From Zoroaster sp. YZ-2022 (taxonomy: Eukaryota > Echinodermata > Asteroidea > Forcipulatida > Zoroasteridae), in the NCBI GenBank assembly GCA_029582265.1, contig CM055822.1:40693067-40757066 (forward strand): a stretch of 64,000 nt of DNA, in the 5' to 3' direction. Under the pieces are notes generated by a model. That model was not told the origin of the DNA and did no database searches. It saw nothing but the letters and a program-made list of their open reading frames with translations. Of the stretch, positions 1 to 11,349 are shown in pieces; the first letter of the stretch is position 1; each line of letters starts with the position of its first letter. Both the position numbers and the translations under genes were made by a program.

Positions 1-14
1 GCCGTGGATCAATT

Positions 15-554
15 CTACGTTGAGAAGCAGTCCGAAGGCCACTGGTTGCGAGAGTACATAAACTCACTGTTTGACATGTTGAATACACTCACATGCAAAT
101 TTCCTTGGCCGTTGGCTCCGTTAGCTCTGAATTGCTCTTGGTCATCAGCTGGGCCAGGGTTTATGGAGACATCCATGTAAATTGTGATATTTAACGGAGG
201 ATCCGGGTCACTTCCTGGAATCAACAAGACAGTTCGGCCTCGTTTAGACCACTTGACTTTAGTGAGTGCAACTTTTATTTTCAGCACACTCACACTGCTG
301 TTTCGATAAACTCCTACAATCCTTATGAAAGTGCACATTGTGGTTGTTTGTTGAATTGTTTTTTCCAGTTCTGGAATTGAACACAAGCATTGTAGGGGCG
401 ATAGTACGATCAGTACGGCACATGCAATACTTAGAGAAACCATGTTGTTATCGGATAATGCAAAATACATGTATGTCCGTCGTGTATGCACTACTCGATG
501 ATTCACAGAAGAAAACGTTAATAAAAATTGTTCTCCAGTGCAAAATATGCACAC
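15..554 (-). CDS. Leader ORF with hydrophobic segment and 2A-like motif (LINE- or NLR-type)
   Basis: A 179-codon minus-strand ORF. An internal Met begins a strongly hydrophobic stretch (MVSLSIACAVLIVLSPLQ, about residues 38-55) that looks like a signal peptide. About 135 residues in is DVSINPGP, which fits the 2A ribosome-skipping consensus (D-x-E-x-NPGP) except for Ser in place of Glu. Such 2A-like leaders are known at the N-termini of CR1/STR-type LINE ORFs and of some sea-urchin NLR proteins. The frame stops at 15-17, so any downstream protein would need a frameshift or lie left of the window. I infer a LINE 5' fragment more than a host gene, but no nuclease or RT follows in view. Confidence 0.4.
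   Translation of the reverse strand: MCIFCTGEQFLLTFSSVNHRVVHTRRTYMYFALSDNNMVSLSIACAVLIVLSPLQCLCSIPELEKTIQQTTTMCTFIRIVGVYRNSSVSVLKIKVALTKVKWSKRGRTVLLIPGSDPDPPLNITIYMDVSINPGPADDQEQFRANGANGQGNLHVSVFNMSNSEFMYSRNQWPSDCFST
150..173 (-). other. 2A-like ribosome-skipping motif DVSINPGP
   Basis: Eight codons reading D-V-S-I-N-P-G-P on the minus strand. The terminal NPG/P is the invariant part of 2A peptides; the usual Glu before the residue preceding Asn is Ser here, which may reduce activity. Confidence 0.5.
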
Positions 555-940
555 AAAACATCAGTCTATATTCCACAAAACATCTTAAAACAACAATCAC
601 AAATTAAAAAGACAGGATGGCTGATAAAAACAAAGATTTACGACGGATTCCAATTAACACATTGAGACAGAAAATATATGGCAGCTCAGATGAAGAGCGC
701 CCTCTACACGTGACATGTATGCACACATAATAGAATATATAGTCTTGTTAATATATTTCCAGTGGTAAATGTTATTCATTTATATGGATATTATATGCCA
801 TACATGTAGGTATCTATATGTGTTTATATATAAACACACACACAGATCTTGTCAGTCGATTTTGCATAGGGACTCTCGATCATAGTTTGGAACTATGGGA
901 ATTGAAAACGTGTCTTGGGAGTAATTCTAGCAACAAATAT
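555..940. other. No gene seen; AT-rich spacer
   Basis: AT-rich sequence between the leader ORF and the LINE 3' end. Short CA-rich and TATA-like runs are visible near 800-845; nothing coding is convincing. Confidence 0.5.
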
Positions 941-957
941 ATTCATTCATTCATTTA
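941..957 (-). repeat. LINE 3' simple-repeat tail (ATTC)n
   Basis: Four ATTC-type units at the exact place where the 3' end of the minus-strand LINE is expected; CR1/L2-type elements end in short microsatellites instead of poly(A). Confidence 0.6.
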
Positions 958-1236
958 TTAACACATATTCCAATGTTGACAACAAGAATGTTGTTACAAA
1001 TAATTACACAATATCAAGAGGTCCTACAATATGCAAAGACAAAATTAGTAACATGAAGAGACTAATTATGAGAGAAAAGCTTGTCAACATTGAGGAAAAG
1101 AAGAAGCCGGGGCTTTTATTCCTTTCCCTACCCCCACCCCTCCCCTTAATTACAAAATGACAAAGTTACTGGACAAAAACAGAAGACTACATTCAACAAT
1201 AACATTGGCAGGAGATCAGACCAAATAATAAGTCAA

Positions 1237-1437
1237 TTAAATAGCATCATTGAGCAACTTAAATTTAAGTTTTTTTGTAAACGTTTTAAGAGAGCGAGAC
1301 TGTTTGACATCATCAGCCAGACTGTTCCAGAATTTGATTCCACATTGTTGGGGACTATTTTTAAATAGAGAGGTACGATTAAAATGTTGATACAAATGTT
1401 TCCTGGATGAGCTTCTGGTTACGTGGACAGTGAACAT
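1237..1437 (-). pseudogene. LINE C-terminal tail
   Basis: 66 residues with the pattern ...GIKFWNSLADDVKQSRSLKTF..., which matches the conserved end of jockey/CR1-type ORF2 (W-N-x-L-x-x-x-I followed by F-K-x-x-L-K). It lies about 280 bp before the simple-repeat tail, which would be the 3' UTR. Confidence 0.7.
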
Positions 1438-1703
1438 CTGAAGTTAAAATAAACGATTGTTGCAAGCAGGGGGTAATACATTGTTCATTTGTTTGTACAT
1501 AAATTTGCCAAGATTGAGGTAATAAATATATGTTAATTTGAGCAAATTTAAATTAGTAAATAAAGGAGTTGTGTGATCCAGATAACCTGCTGCTTGGAAA
1601 TAATACGTACAGCTCTCTTTTGTAAGAGAAATAATTTGTTATGTTGTGTGATCGAGCCACCCCAGACAATCAGTGAATAATTTAAGTAAGGAGTATAAAC
1701 GAA

Positions 1704-2075
1704 TTATACAGTGTTAATAAAAACATTACTAGAAAGAAACGGCTTCAATCGATTCATAATACCAATATTTTTTGAAATCTTAGTAGCTAAAGTATTAATG
1801 TGGTTAGAACAACTTAAATGACTATCAATGTTCATACCCAAAAAGTTGGTATTTGAAACTTGTTGAAGATTAATACCATTTAATACCAGCGGGACAGCTT
1901 GAGAAACTTCACGATTACCGGCACTGAAAATAATATAATTTGTTTTCATGAGATTAACAGATACTTTATTAGATGACAGCCAAGTGGTAATTTTAACAAG
2001 TTCAGTGTTTAGAATTTGAATACCAGTATTAATGTCATTATGATCATACAATAAACTTGTATCGTCTGCAAATAA
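1704..2075 (-). pseudogene. LINE reverse transcriptase, motif C onward
   Basis: This continues the LINE RT in a shifted frame. The catalytic FADDTSLLY (motif C) is encoded at about 2050-2075, followed by thumb-like sequence including KVSVNLMKTNYIIF and NFLGMNID. A one-base slip separates this frame from the preceding motif-B segment. The frame ends at 1704. Confidence 0.82.
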
Positions 2076-2212
2076 ACAAAATGAAATAATTTTGAGGTAT
2101 TACAAATATCATTTATATAAATAAGAAATAATAAAGGGCCCAACATAGAACCTTGAGGTACACCACATGAAATATATTGATACATGGATATAGCAGAATT
2201 ATAACAGACAAA

Positions 2213-3274
2213 TTACTTTCTATTACAAAGATAATTTTTAAACCAATCCAAAGCTATTCCACGTATGCCATACTGGTCTAGTTTCCGAATGAGGATGTCA
2301 TGGTTAACCGTGTCAAAGGCTTTTGATAAGTCCAAGAAAATTCCAATGGATAATTTCTTGTTCTCTATTGCACCAAGTATTTTTTTTACAACATGTACTA
2401 TGGCCATCTCAGTGGACCTGTTTTTTCTAAAACCAAATTGCGAATCAGACAATATACCATTATTATCTATAAATGAAATCAAACGATTAAAAACCAATTT
2501 CTCAAACATTTTACTGAATACCGACAATATCGTAATAGGTCTATAATTTCCAATATCATTTTTGCTTCCTTTTTTGTGGATAGGAACGACCTTGCCTACC
2601 TTTAATCCATCAGGGAATATTCCCGAGGTAATAGATTTGTTAAAAATGAGAGCAAGTGGCTTGGCAAAATAATATTTAGCTTTTTTTAGTACAATAGAAC
2701 TAATACCGTCCCATCCTGGGGCCTTGCCACATGGGATTTTGTTAATAATTTCTACTATTTCTTCTTGTATAATAGGGGTGATAAAAAAATAATTCGGACA
2801 TCTATCATTCAAGAAGGACTCAAATGACATGTCAGGAGTAGGAAGCTGACTAGCAATGTTGTTACCAATGTTTACAAAATAATCATTGAATGTATCAGCA
2901 ATATTCCTATCACCACGAACTTCCTTATTATCATGAACAAAACAAGATGGGTTATGTTTAGGTTGAGATTTATTTAGCAATGAGTTAATAAGTTTCCAAG
3001 TACCTTTTATATTGCATTTCTCTTTGTTAAATTTATAACTTAAATAATTTGTCTTGGCAATTTTAATCAAAGTATTGAGTTTATTCCTAAATTTTGTATA
3101 ACATGATTTATCCTGCATGGAACGTGTTTTCAGATATTTTTTGTAAAGATAATTTTTTCTTCTGATAGCGTTATCAATACCGTGTGTTAACCACGGAGAT
3201 TTATATTTCTGAACATGGAGATTGACTTCATATTGAGGAAAGTGATGATTATACAAATTCACAATATGATCCAA
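2213..3274 (-). pseudogene. LINE reverse transcriptase, N-terminal part (fingers and palm)
   Basis: 353 codons. The stretch KIPCGKAPGWDGI and PVFP-type blocks (here KVVPIHKKGSKNDIGNYRPI) are the standard non-LTR RT motifs 0-2. SQFGFRKNRST and GIFLDLSKAFDTVNH are motifs 2a and A, the latter carrying the first catalytic Asp. The frame breaks at 2213 just before motif B; remains of that motif ([12 protein letters not shown]) are readable in another frame around 2100-2160. Confidence 0.88.
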
Positions 3275-3319
3275 TCAATATATCATATGCTACATTAACA
3301 TCATAACTTGTTATAAAAC

Positions 3320-4102
3320 TCAATCTGTCTTATTGAGATCATCAATAAATTGTTCAATATTTTCATCAGAATAGTCACGTTTAAGATTGGAGTCGGTCCG
3401 AAACTTTTCCTTAATATTATCTACCACCAAGAAAACAGGCAAGTGGTCACTTATATCGGTAACTAAAACTCCAGCACAGTGTTTAGAGTAATCATTGCTG
3501 AAAATATTATCAATCAGGGTAGAACTAATATCTGTAATTCTGGTCGGCTTGTTAATTGTTGGGTAAAAAGAATAGGAAGTTAGTACATCCAAAAAAATTG
3601 TCACAGTGCGGTCAGAATTGTAATTAAATAAGTTTACATTAAAATCGCCCATCATATAACACTTTTTGTTGTCATTATTTACCCGAACTAATATTTGGGT
3701 GAAGTGGGTAATGAAGTTAATATAAGAAGCATCAGGGGGTTTGTAAATAATTCCAACAATAACACTAGTCGTATGAATATTATCCAACTCAATAAAACAT
3801 GCTTCAATATCAGAATTGCATACACATATGTCATTACGCACCTTGTAGGATAAATCCTGATTAATATAAAGTGCTACACCACCACCTCTTTTATCATGTC
3901 TGCAAACACCTTCAATATTATAGTGAGGAAGCTGTATATGAGGATAATTTAAATCATTAAGCCATGTCTCTGAAATACCAATAATAGAAAAATTCACCTT
4001 TAACATATTAATATAAAGATAAATATTATTGAAATTTTTAGGAAGACTACGTGCATTGATGTGAAGTAATTTAGCATTAGTATTAACATTAAAAGTATTC
4101 AA
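3320..4102 (-). pseudogene. LINE apurinic-like endonuclease domain
   Basis: An exonuclease-endonuclease-phosphatase fold domain that nicks target DNA to prime reverse transcription. Signature blocks are visible in order: LLHINARSLPKN, GISETWL, RGGGVALY, YMMGDFNVNL, and ISDHLPVF near the C-terminus, which holds the catalytic Asp-His pair. The open frame continues upstream of the first Met to about 4150. It is separated from the RT frame by a frameshift or stop between 3320 and 3274, so it cannot make the full polyprotein. Confidence 0.85.
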
Positions 4103-4150
4103 GAAAGTATTCTGGTCATAACAATCACAGCTAATGTCTGCCAGTTCAGG

Positions 4151-4811
4151 CCCTACTTTTTGTTTTCAATGGAGCCATTTTATTGCTTACGACCTTCTGC
4201 TTGGACAAGAAGAAGGCCGTAGAGCCTTACGACCTTCTTCTGGGCACACAACGATTTATGGTTCTGAGTAACAATTCATTAACAAATTTAAGCAACGGAA
4301 AATGCCAATATCAGATTGTAACATTGTGGAATGGGCAATTATTATTGAATGGAATGATGCTATGGGATATGTGCATGTATGATGCTCATTTTTAAACTTT
4401 TAGCCATCAAACGACAATTATCTACTTGTCTCTGTGAGTCAAAGGCCAATTCCAGCATGACAGACGGGACAAAACGTGCCTCTTTTTCAACTGAAGTTTA
4501 TCTACTGGAAACTTGCAGGAGATAAACCTAAATGAAACACCTCATGTTAAAGTATAATACTCATACATGTAGTTCAAAATTAAATGAAAACTTTGAAACA
4601 TCATTATTTACTAATTACACAGGAGCACACATGTAATTAGTCCAGCATGAACAGACGGGACATTTTTTTACATCCCATTTTCACACAACTTAGATATCTG
4701 CAAAAGTTATCTGTTCTCATGTGAATAATTATTTTTGTTTTAGTTTACATAGATAAGAGACAGTTCTGTTAAAACATAACACATCGTAAAATGTCAACAA
4801 CCCAAAGATTT
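4151..4811. other. No gene seen; contains two copies of a CAGACGGGAC motif
   Basis: Unassigned sequence between the LINE and the dispersed repeat. The word CAGACGGGAC occurs near 4460 and 4653 and recurs at 7055-7111, which hints that this stretch belongs to the same repeat family. Confidence 0.4.
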
Positions 4812-5025
4812 GGTTCAATATCTGAGACTGGAAAAAAATGCCTCTAGGGGGCGCTCTGAACGCGCTCTGAACTTGGATGACGCTCTGAACTTTGATGACG
4901 TCATCAAACATATTTTTTTTAAAGATAAGATGTCACTAATCACTTTATTCACAGAAGTCATATTCAAACTTCCTATGGTTTTTGAGATAGATAGAGGGCA
5001 CTGTGACAGGTAATTATGTCATCAA

Positions 5026-6455
5026 TAGGCTTGGGCGATGACACGATAATATCGAATATTGCGATTTTGTTTTGTACTCGATTATAATATCGAGAACTTT
5101 TTAAATCATCGAGATATCGGCTGATCGCGATGAAAAAAAAATATCGCGATGAAAAAAAAATATCGTGAAGAAAAAATAATATATCGCGATTAAACAAAAT
5201 CCTCGATTGTCATTTGGGTAAGAAATTCCATAGAACAAACTTAGGGAAGTCTTTTCAGCTTTCGTGAGAAACTAAATCGAACTACTTCTGTAGTAAACCG
5301 ACTGTCAGATCACAAAGGAGCCGCCTGACAGGGTGTTGTTTAATAATCCACCGCCACTCAAAGAAATCTATTCAGACTGATTAAGTGTTGGGGATTGAAT
5401 GGGGTATTTGACCCAACAATGTGTAGACAGTATTTACGTCTCACTGTTTATCCATGGTGGTCTGTGACTCTGGCTGGCGTACCACAGGCGAGTACATTAT
5501 ATAATACATATTTAAATATATGCAGAATATGGGCGTTACCTTAAAAAAACTACATTCGTCGTCGTCATGAACTAAATCAAAACATGGATCGGCAGCGGCT
5601 CGATCAAAGTTGAGTGATTAGGACACTATTTTATTATACCACACTGGGATTCTTGTCTAGTGTGACAAAACACATACACGTACTCTTGATAAACCATGTG
5701 ACGCTTATTTAAAATAGTGTGACTACAATCTACATTTTCTGAAGTGCAAATGATATTCACTATCACATGGTTTTATTCTCCACGGTACTATATGCAGGAA
5801 TAAACCGTGTTTATACTATGACCCAGTCACGTGAACGCGAATCACGTGAACTCGGGCTGGTGATTTGATTGGGACGTACGACACAGTAACCGTCCCACAT
5901 AATTATTATGCAAACGTCCAAACATATTTGGGCTTTGGTCATTGGTTAAGCGTTTTCGCAAGTTCGGTTGTGCTGCGATGACATCATGGTTCTGACCAAA
6001 CATAAACCGAACTTTGTGATTGGTTAGGCTTGGTTGTAAGCAGATTGTAAAAAGTGTTAAAACATTATTATATGATTGTTCGTATACCAGTATATCTTTC
6101 AAGTTACTAGCACTCACGAGTAAGTTCTATTTTGAGAAACGTTGATGATTGAACATGTCACAAACTGAAAACTATTTACGGTTACGTTTGCATTTTCGCG
6201 TAGCTGTGCCGTTTTGTTTCTGGTTAGGGTAGCGAAAACCCGCCCCATATGTTGAACTCGTGAACGGCGGAATTGCACGTGTCTTTCAGGTAAGAACTGG
6301 CAATTTATTGTGACGCTTGCACATCCCTGTCATTAGCGGCTCTAAAGCACTCATGCGTGAAAAACAAAAATAATCGGATATTATCGAATATCGCGACATA
6401 TGTTTGACGATACATGTATATCGTGGATGAAAAAAATTGATATCGACCAAGCCTA
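5026..6455. mobile_element. Non-autonomous hAT-like DNA transposon
   Basis: The termini are TAGGCTTGG(G)CGAT at the left and its inverted form ATCGACCAAGCCTA at the right. Flanking octamers GTCATCAA (5018-5025) and GTCGTCAA (6456-6463) differ at one base, as an 8-bp hAT target-site duplication with one mutation would. The termini are followed by ATCG/CGAT-rich subterminal sequence. No transposase is visible in the 1.4 kb interior, so it would depend on an autonomous relative. A related end lies at 63149. Confidence 0.75.
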
Positions 6456-7054
6456 GTCGTCAATCACATTTTTGAAAAGGTCACATGTCAATAGTAATTG
6501 TGTTCACGGAAGGCACGCCCATATACCATATCATGTTGGCTGCAGACCCTATAAAAGTACAGAATATTTGTTCAGTTAAACTTCCGGTTTCGACCGGAAG
6601 GAGAGGTCAGCTTGAGATCATGTCTGTATACGAAATGTCACACAATTCAAGATCAGTAAGATGATGCAAAGATTGTGTAAATATCTTTTGTGGTTCATGA
6701 GATGATTTTTTTTTAAATATTAAAATTAGATTTTAGTGTAATTTGATATCTGATGACGTCACCATGACGTCACAACTTTACCTGAAACTAAATGTCATAA
6801 CTTTATTGACAACTACATGTTATGGTCTGAGTATGTGTCAAGTTTGAAGGCTCTGTGAATTTTGGAACTATGTTTTTTTTTTTTTTTTAGATAAGTCTCA
6901 TTGAGAAGGAGAAGAAAAAAACCAAAACAAACCCAAAACAAATTCAAAGAGGTGTTCGTGCGAAACAAATACTGTTTTTGCCCATTAGTGTTTTTAATAA
7001 AACAATTAGAATTAGATTTGCTGTGATAAAGGGATCATAAGTTAATATGTTTTA

Positions 7055-7111
7055 CTGTGACAGACGGGACATTTCTGTGACAGACGGGATATTTCTGTGA
7101 CAGACGGGACA
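7055..7111 (+). repeat. Short tandem repeat, 20-bp unit
   Basis: Three consecutive units of CTGTGACAGACGGGACATTT with small changes. Single related units occur near 4460, 4653 and 7623. Confidence 0.8.
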
Positions 7112-7139
7112 GAATTTGTGCTGAAATATTGCCTTCCCC

Positions 7140-7480
7140 ATATTTTTTTTAATGCAATTCGCCCCACACAAGGCCAATGGCCACTCCAAGGTGGGGGCTA
7201 CTAAGTCATTGAGTTGTTACAACGACTCCACACTAAAGAAACCATCCCCTCACACCGAAACAAGACAAGTTAATAACCAGCCTCTTCACGGTGCGAATAG
7301 GACTGGGAGGGGTAACTAGTCCAGAACAAGGCAGTTATTAAACTGCCTCTGCCCCTATAAGCAATTATGGTTAAGTGTCTTGCTCAAGGACACAAGTGTC
7401 ACGGCCGGGATTCGAACCCACATTCTGCTGCTAACACCAGAACTCGACTCCGGTAAGCTAGACCGCTCGGCCACGACACT
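7140..7480 (-). mobile_element. tRNA-derived SINE
   Basis: On the minus strand the head starts at 7480 with a tRNA-like sequence. A pol III A box (TGGCCGAGCGG, 7463-7473) and a perfect B box (GGTTCGAATCC, 7408-7418) are correctly ordered and spaced for a class II (Leu/Ser-like) tRNA with a long variable arm. The body holds GTGTCCTTGAGCAAG, a block common to several metazoan SINE families. It ends in an A-rich tail near 7145. It is inserted in the dispersed repeat copy A and absent from copy B. Confidence 0.8.
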
Positions 7481-8327
7481 CCACAAGGATATTCAAGGAT
7501 ATATCAAGGATATTAAATATTATATGCTCTGAGTTATTCTGTCTGTCTGTCTAGAAGATAGACAGAAACTTTTGTTACCAAATATGTTGGACTTTGGAAA
7601 TATTAAACTTTTTCATCATTTTCCGTGACAGATGGGACATTTGCTTGGGTCTTTCTAATCATGACCTACTGTAGGGCTAAAAATAAAATTTTAACTGACA
7701 CCAGATTGTGTCCTGATATAGAGTGCAACTTAAAGGTGCAAGACTTCAAGATAATTTATTGCACACATTTAACATCACATCTAATGCTGCTGTAGCTCTG
7801 CTTATAATCAAACATGGCACAGGTAAAACAAATTGTTCTTGAAAGCTTGACTTGTCCTTGGTATTTCTCATAAAAAATAAATTTAGTTGAAACAATTATT
7901 TTTGAATTTTGTCACTGGTGGAACCTTTGCGTGGAATTGGCCTAAAACAAATATTGAGTGCCTTTCTTTCATCCAATGCAGAGTACTTGTTGTATCACTC
8001 GTTAACATCTGGACTGTTGCATTTTCACACGGCTTCACCTCGTGAAACTGGAACAGTCCAGATGATACCGAGTGATATACATTTTACCTACATGTAAATG
8101 CTCCCATTCAACTCTAAGACACCTAATATTTGTATAATAAATGTGCACATGGCTACATAATAAGCATAGGAAAACTTAATTCCTTGCATTATAATGATTG
8201 GATTGTCCCATGTATGTATAGTCCAAGGACAGTTTGCATTAAAACACAGAAACATGTTTCCAGAGTGAATTTGTCTTGAAAAAAAAAGCTTACCAAAATA
8301 CTGAAAGTGATGTTGTTTGTTTTGCAG

Positions 8328-8391
8328 GTTGGTACCGTTGATCCTATTGGAGATTTTAAGACTATGATTAGTCAGAAGGATGCAGACAGTC
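8328..8391 (+). CDS. Possible Ku80 (XRCC5) exon, linker to C-terminal domain
   Basis: A good splice acceptor (TTTGTTTTGCAG, ending 8327) is followed in frame by VGTVDPIGDFKTMISQKDAD. This resembles the segment of Ku80 just before its C-terminal helical domain (V-G-x-V-x-P-x-x-D-F pattern). Ku80 forms the DNA-end-binding Ku heterodimer in non-homologous end joining. The 3' boundary is unclear: no good GT donor is seen, and the frame stays open to about 8475. The next Ku80-like exons are 11 kb downstream on the same strand, which supports the assignment. No upstream Ku80 exon was recognised, so this could be a relic. Confidence 0.4.
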
Positions 8392-8591
8392 TTAATGTGC
8401 CAGGGTCTTCAACTTATAATAAATCTTTTAAATGTAACTTTTCTTCTCAAGAAAATTACAATTCTTTGCATTGAAATGTCAATCATAATAATGATAATTT
8501 GAAAAAATAATTGAGTAAATATTGATATTAACAACAAACAAATTAAATATTAACATACAATGGCCCACGGACATATAATTTAGGTTGTTAA

Positions 8592-9722
8592 CCCTTTAAC
8601 CAGTTCGCGTCGGAGGCCGTGTATACACGCACATTTTTTTTGGGACAGCGGATCGAAGAGCGTCTAAACACGCCACAGGATTCTCGGGAATTGTATAGAT
8701 TCCCAGTCGACGTGGCAACGAGCCATAAGCATCATACGGTGGAAGACGCGGTCTCCCCGGTCACGCTCTGGCGAGCACCATTGTTCGTATTTGTGCGGTA
8801 AAAATAAACCCGCCACGGGGGTTCGGAAAAACTTTTTTATTTCCGGTGCGAACTGGTTAAACTCAGCACTGTTTTTAGCTTTTTTTGACAAAGTTTAAAT
8901 CTTGCAAAATATTTTGTGAAATTTGTCTAGATATATGAGTAAGTTATTGCCGATGATTTGGGCATTATTTTTTGGGGTTAAACATTTTGTTATTGTACCC
9001 CCTGAAAATGGCGGCCATTTTGAATACCAAATTTTGGGTTAATTTTAATGTTTTTTGTGAGTTTTGGGCAAATAGTATATGATGCACTATGGTTAGGAGT
9101 GATTTGAATGCATGGTTTCAAAGAACAACTCTCATTCCATGCATAAATAAAACAAAAATCCAATTGTATTTATTTTTCATACTATAATAGGCAATAATAA
9201 TAACGTAAATTTGGCATATTTTGGTGCAAATTTTGCAATAATGAGTAACTCACTGTATCTTATATTGCAGTTGTACACTGGAAATGTACACGTACATGTG
9301 TATTCATACATTGCCACAACACAGAACAAAAAATTGTAAAACTTCACATCAATTTCTAAGGTAAAATCTCTTCCTTTGATATGTGTCATCTGCATTTGAC
9401 TTACACTTTCACATGGGCATTTTACTGGAATACGGCGGCAGGAATGTGACTCTCACGTCTAACGTTAACGTTAACGCGTGTACGCGTGAAACACATTTGA
9501 CCGAACGTTCATGAAAAGCATGCGGTCTGGTGTCCTTCGCGTATCACCCTCAAGACCCATTACGTTCAATCACAAAACAAACTTGATCATTGGAAAGCCA
9601 GACTAATAAGCTACAAATTGGTATCAAACATAAGCAAATAGAGGGCGGCAAACAAAAAATACAAGCTTCCAAATTTATCGATCGCCGGCGATAGATTTTT
9701 ACACAGGGCTGAGTTGAAAGGG
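8592..9722. mobile_element. TTAA-flanked (piggyBac-like) element, outer
   Basis: Begins TTAA-CCCTTT-AACTCAGC (the TIR interrupted by a nested element) and ends GCTGAGTTGAAAGGG-TTAA at 9723-9726. Removing the nested copy with one TTAA restores a terminal repeat that pairs with the right end over about 17 of 19 bases. No transposase frame is seen, so it is non-autonomous. Confidence 0.65.
8600..8856. mobile_element. TTAA-flanked MITE nested in the outer element
   Basis: A 257-bp element with terminal inverted repeats CCAGTTCGCGTCGG and CCGGTGCGAACTGG, directly flanked by TTAA at 8596-8599 and 8857-8860. The TTAA duplication is the piggyBac hallmark. Internally GC-rich and without a gene. Confidence 0.75.
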
Positions 9723-11349
9723 TTAATGATTTGCCTACAAATGTTCCTGAAATTATTGAATCTAAATCGGGCCCTCTCTTACCTGCTAATTCCTACATTT
9801 GCATTATTCCCCTAGGCCAAAGGCCTCACTCCCTAGTTTATACCACAGCACCCCCATGAGCCTATAACCTGTCACCCTATGATACCAAGCGGAATAACAT
9901 CCTCTTTTCTTACTGAAAGGTACAGACGTGTTTGGAAAGTTCTCTTCCTGGCTTATCTTCTCACTCCCTTTCATATTTATATTTATATATTTTTTCCCTG
10001 ATATTTTGTGACTAAATACAGTTGAGCTTACATTTAAAGGTACACACCGCCCTAAAAGTGCAAAAAATGGGATTGATAGAATGATAGATAATCCTTTTTG
10101 GAAGGTTTTCTTCAAAAACCTAAATCTGGGTATCATGTAATTACCGAGAAATGTCCAAAAAACAACAATAATGTCAAAGGTCACGTATACGCATTTCCAG
10201 TAGTCTACGACCGTGAAACCTGTACGGCTATATTGCAGATTGTATTTAGACTGGTACCTCTGCATTGCACACCATCGTGATTGTAACAAGAGGAACAAGG
10301 TTCCAGTCTTTACATTTTTTGTATCCGTTGTAATACGTAAACACACGAACGATCACAGAATTCCTGGATTCGATTGCAACCAGATGCATGTCGACGTCCA
10401 AGATCATCCAAAAAAGTGAGGAAAATGCTTAATATTAGGCTTGATAGACCTTGGATCAACCATGGAGAAAGGCATAGACTGAACAAACCGGTGCTTAGCA
10501 GCATCTATCTGGACATGCTGGATTCTGGGTGAGCTATCTCAATCATTCATGATCAATATCATGATATAGTTTACATTGCCATCGGTAGACAGAACATGTG
10601 TAACATGATGAACACAATCATGACAATGTCCCCTGGCAATTATGTGAAATTGCCCAAACCCCCGATTACATACTCTACATATTTGACAAGAAAAAATTGT
10701 GAAAGGGAAGCTTCAATTTTGCTTTAGATTCTCATATTCTCAAAATATTATCAAACATTTTTATTTGGTTGGGACACATACTATAGGCGGCTTAGGGCTA
10801 ATGACCAAATTTTTTTTTCTGAAATGCTTTTAAGTTTTAGGGGGCCTAGTTTTATCTTAGAGAAAAGAAAAAGAAAACAAAAGACATTATAAATACAATA
10901 ATTTCCCAGATATAACTTTGTGAAACACGAGGGGGAGCACTTATTTTTAATAAATTTTCACAGGTTGGTTTTTACGCTATTTTTCATAAGATCTAATGTT
11001 AACATGTTACAGGGTTGAAGTCAATGTTCATTATCAAATACCAATGATGAACATTTTATTTAGTTTTAATGGTTGTTTATTACAACAAAATTAAGGTTTA
11101 GTATAATATGTAATTGTTTTGCTATAGCAGTACTGGCATTTCAGTCCAAGAGAAGGGGTCTAACCACCTTTCCAATCCATATCAGTTAAAAAATGTTTTA
11201 ATTTATTTCACAGTGATTGTTGATAATTTTGAATTTATTTAAATCTAATGCCTTACTCCTCTGTTCACTCTTAAATCTTTTTCAGAAAGAGGACAAACAT
11301 TTTGCTACTTCAGCTACGCAGAATTGATGCTGGGTGTGATTCTCGATTC

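Larger units (their letters stand above)
941..4150 (-). mobile_element. Non-LTR retrotransposon (CR1/L2/jockey-like LINE), decayed
   Basis: Reading right to left, the order is AP endonuclease, reverse transcriptase, then a C-terminal tail, which is the single-ORF layout of jockey/CR1-superfamily LINEs. The element ends at 941-957 in a simple ATTC repeat tail typical of CR1/L2 3' ends. The coding frame changes between 3274 and 3320, again near 2213 and near 2078, so the copy is inactive. The endonuclease frame stays open without a Met to about 4150, so the 5' end is probably truncated. Confidence 0.85.
4812..7943. repeat. Dispersed repeat, copy A (long, with insertions)
   Basis: The ends and three internal blocks (4812-5020, 6460-6700, 7690-7943) match, in inverted order, the continuous 640-bp segment at 39918-40559. 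The extra sequence in copy A is partly explained by the hAT-like element at 5026-6455 and a SINE at 7140-7480. No TIR or coding sequence is apparent at the shared boundaries, so the family type is unknown. Confidence 0.7.

Noticed and set aside
7380..7490. Functional tRNA gene on the minus strand
   Set aside because: A and B boxes are good, but the sequence continues into a SINE body and A-rich tail.
11283..11330. Exon after the acceptor TCTTTTTCAG
   Set aside because: The frame meets a stop within 15 codons or runs into the fold-back element; likely a chance acceptor.
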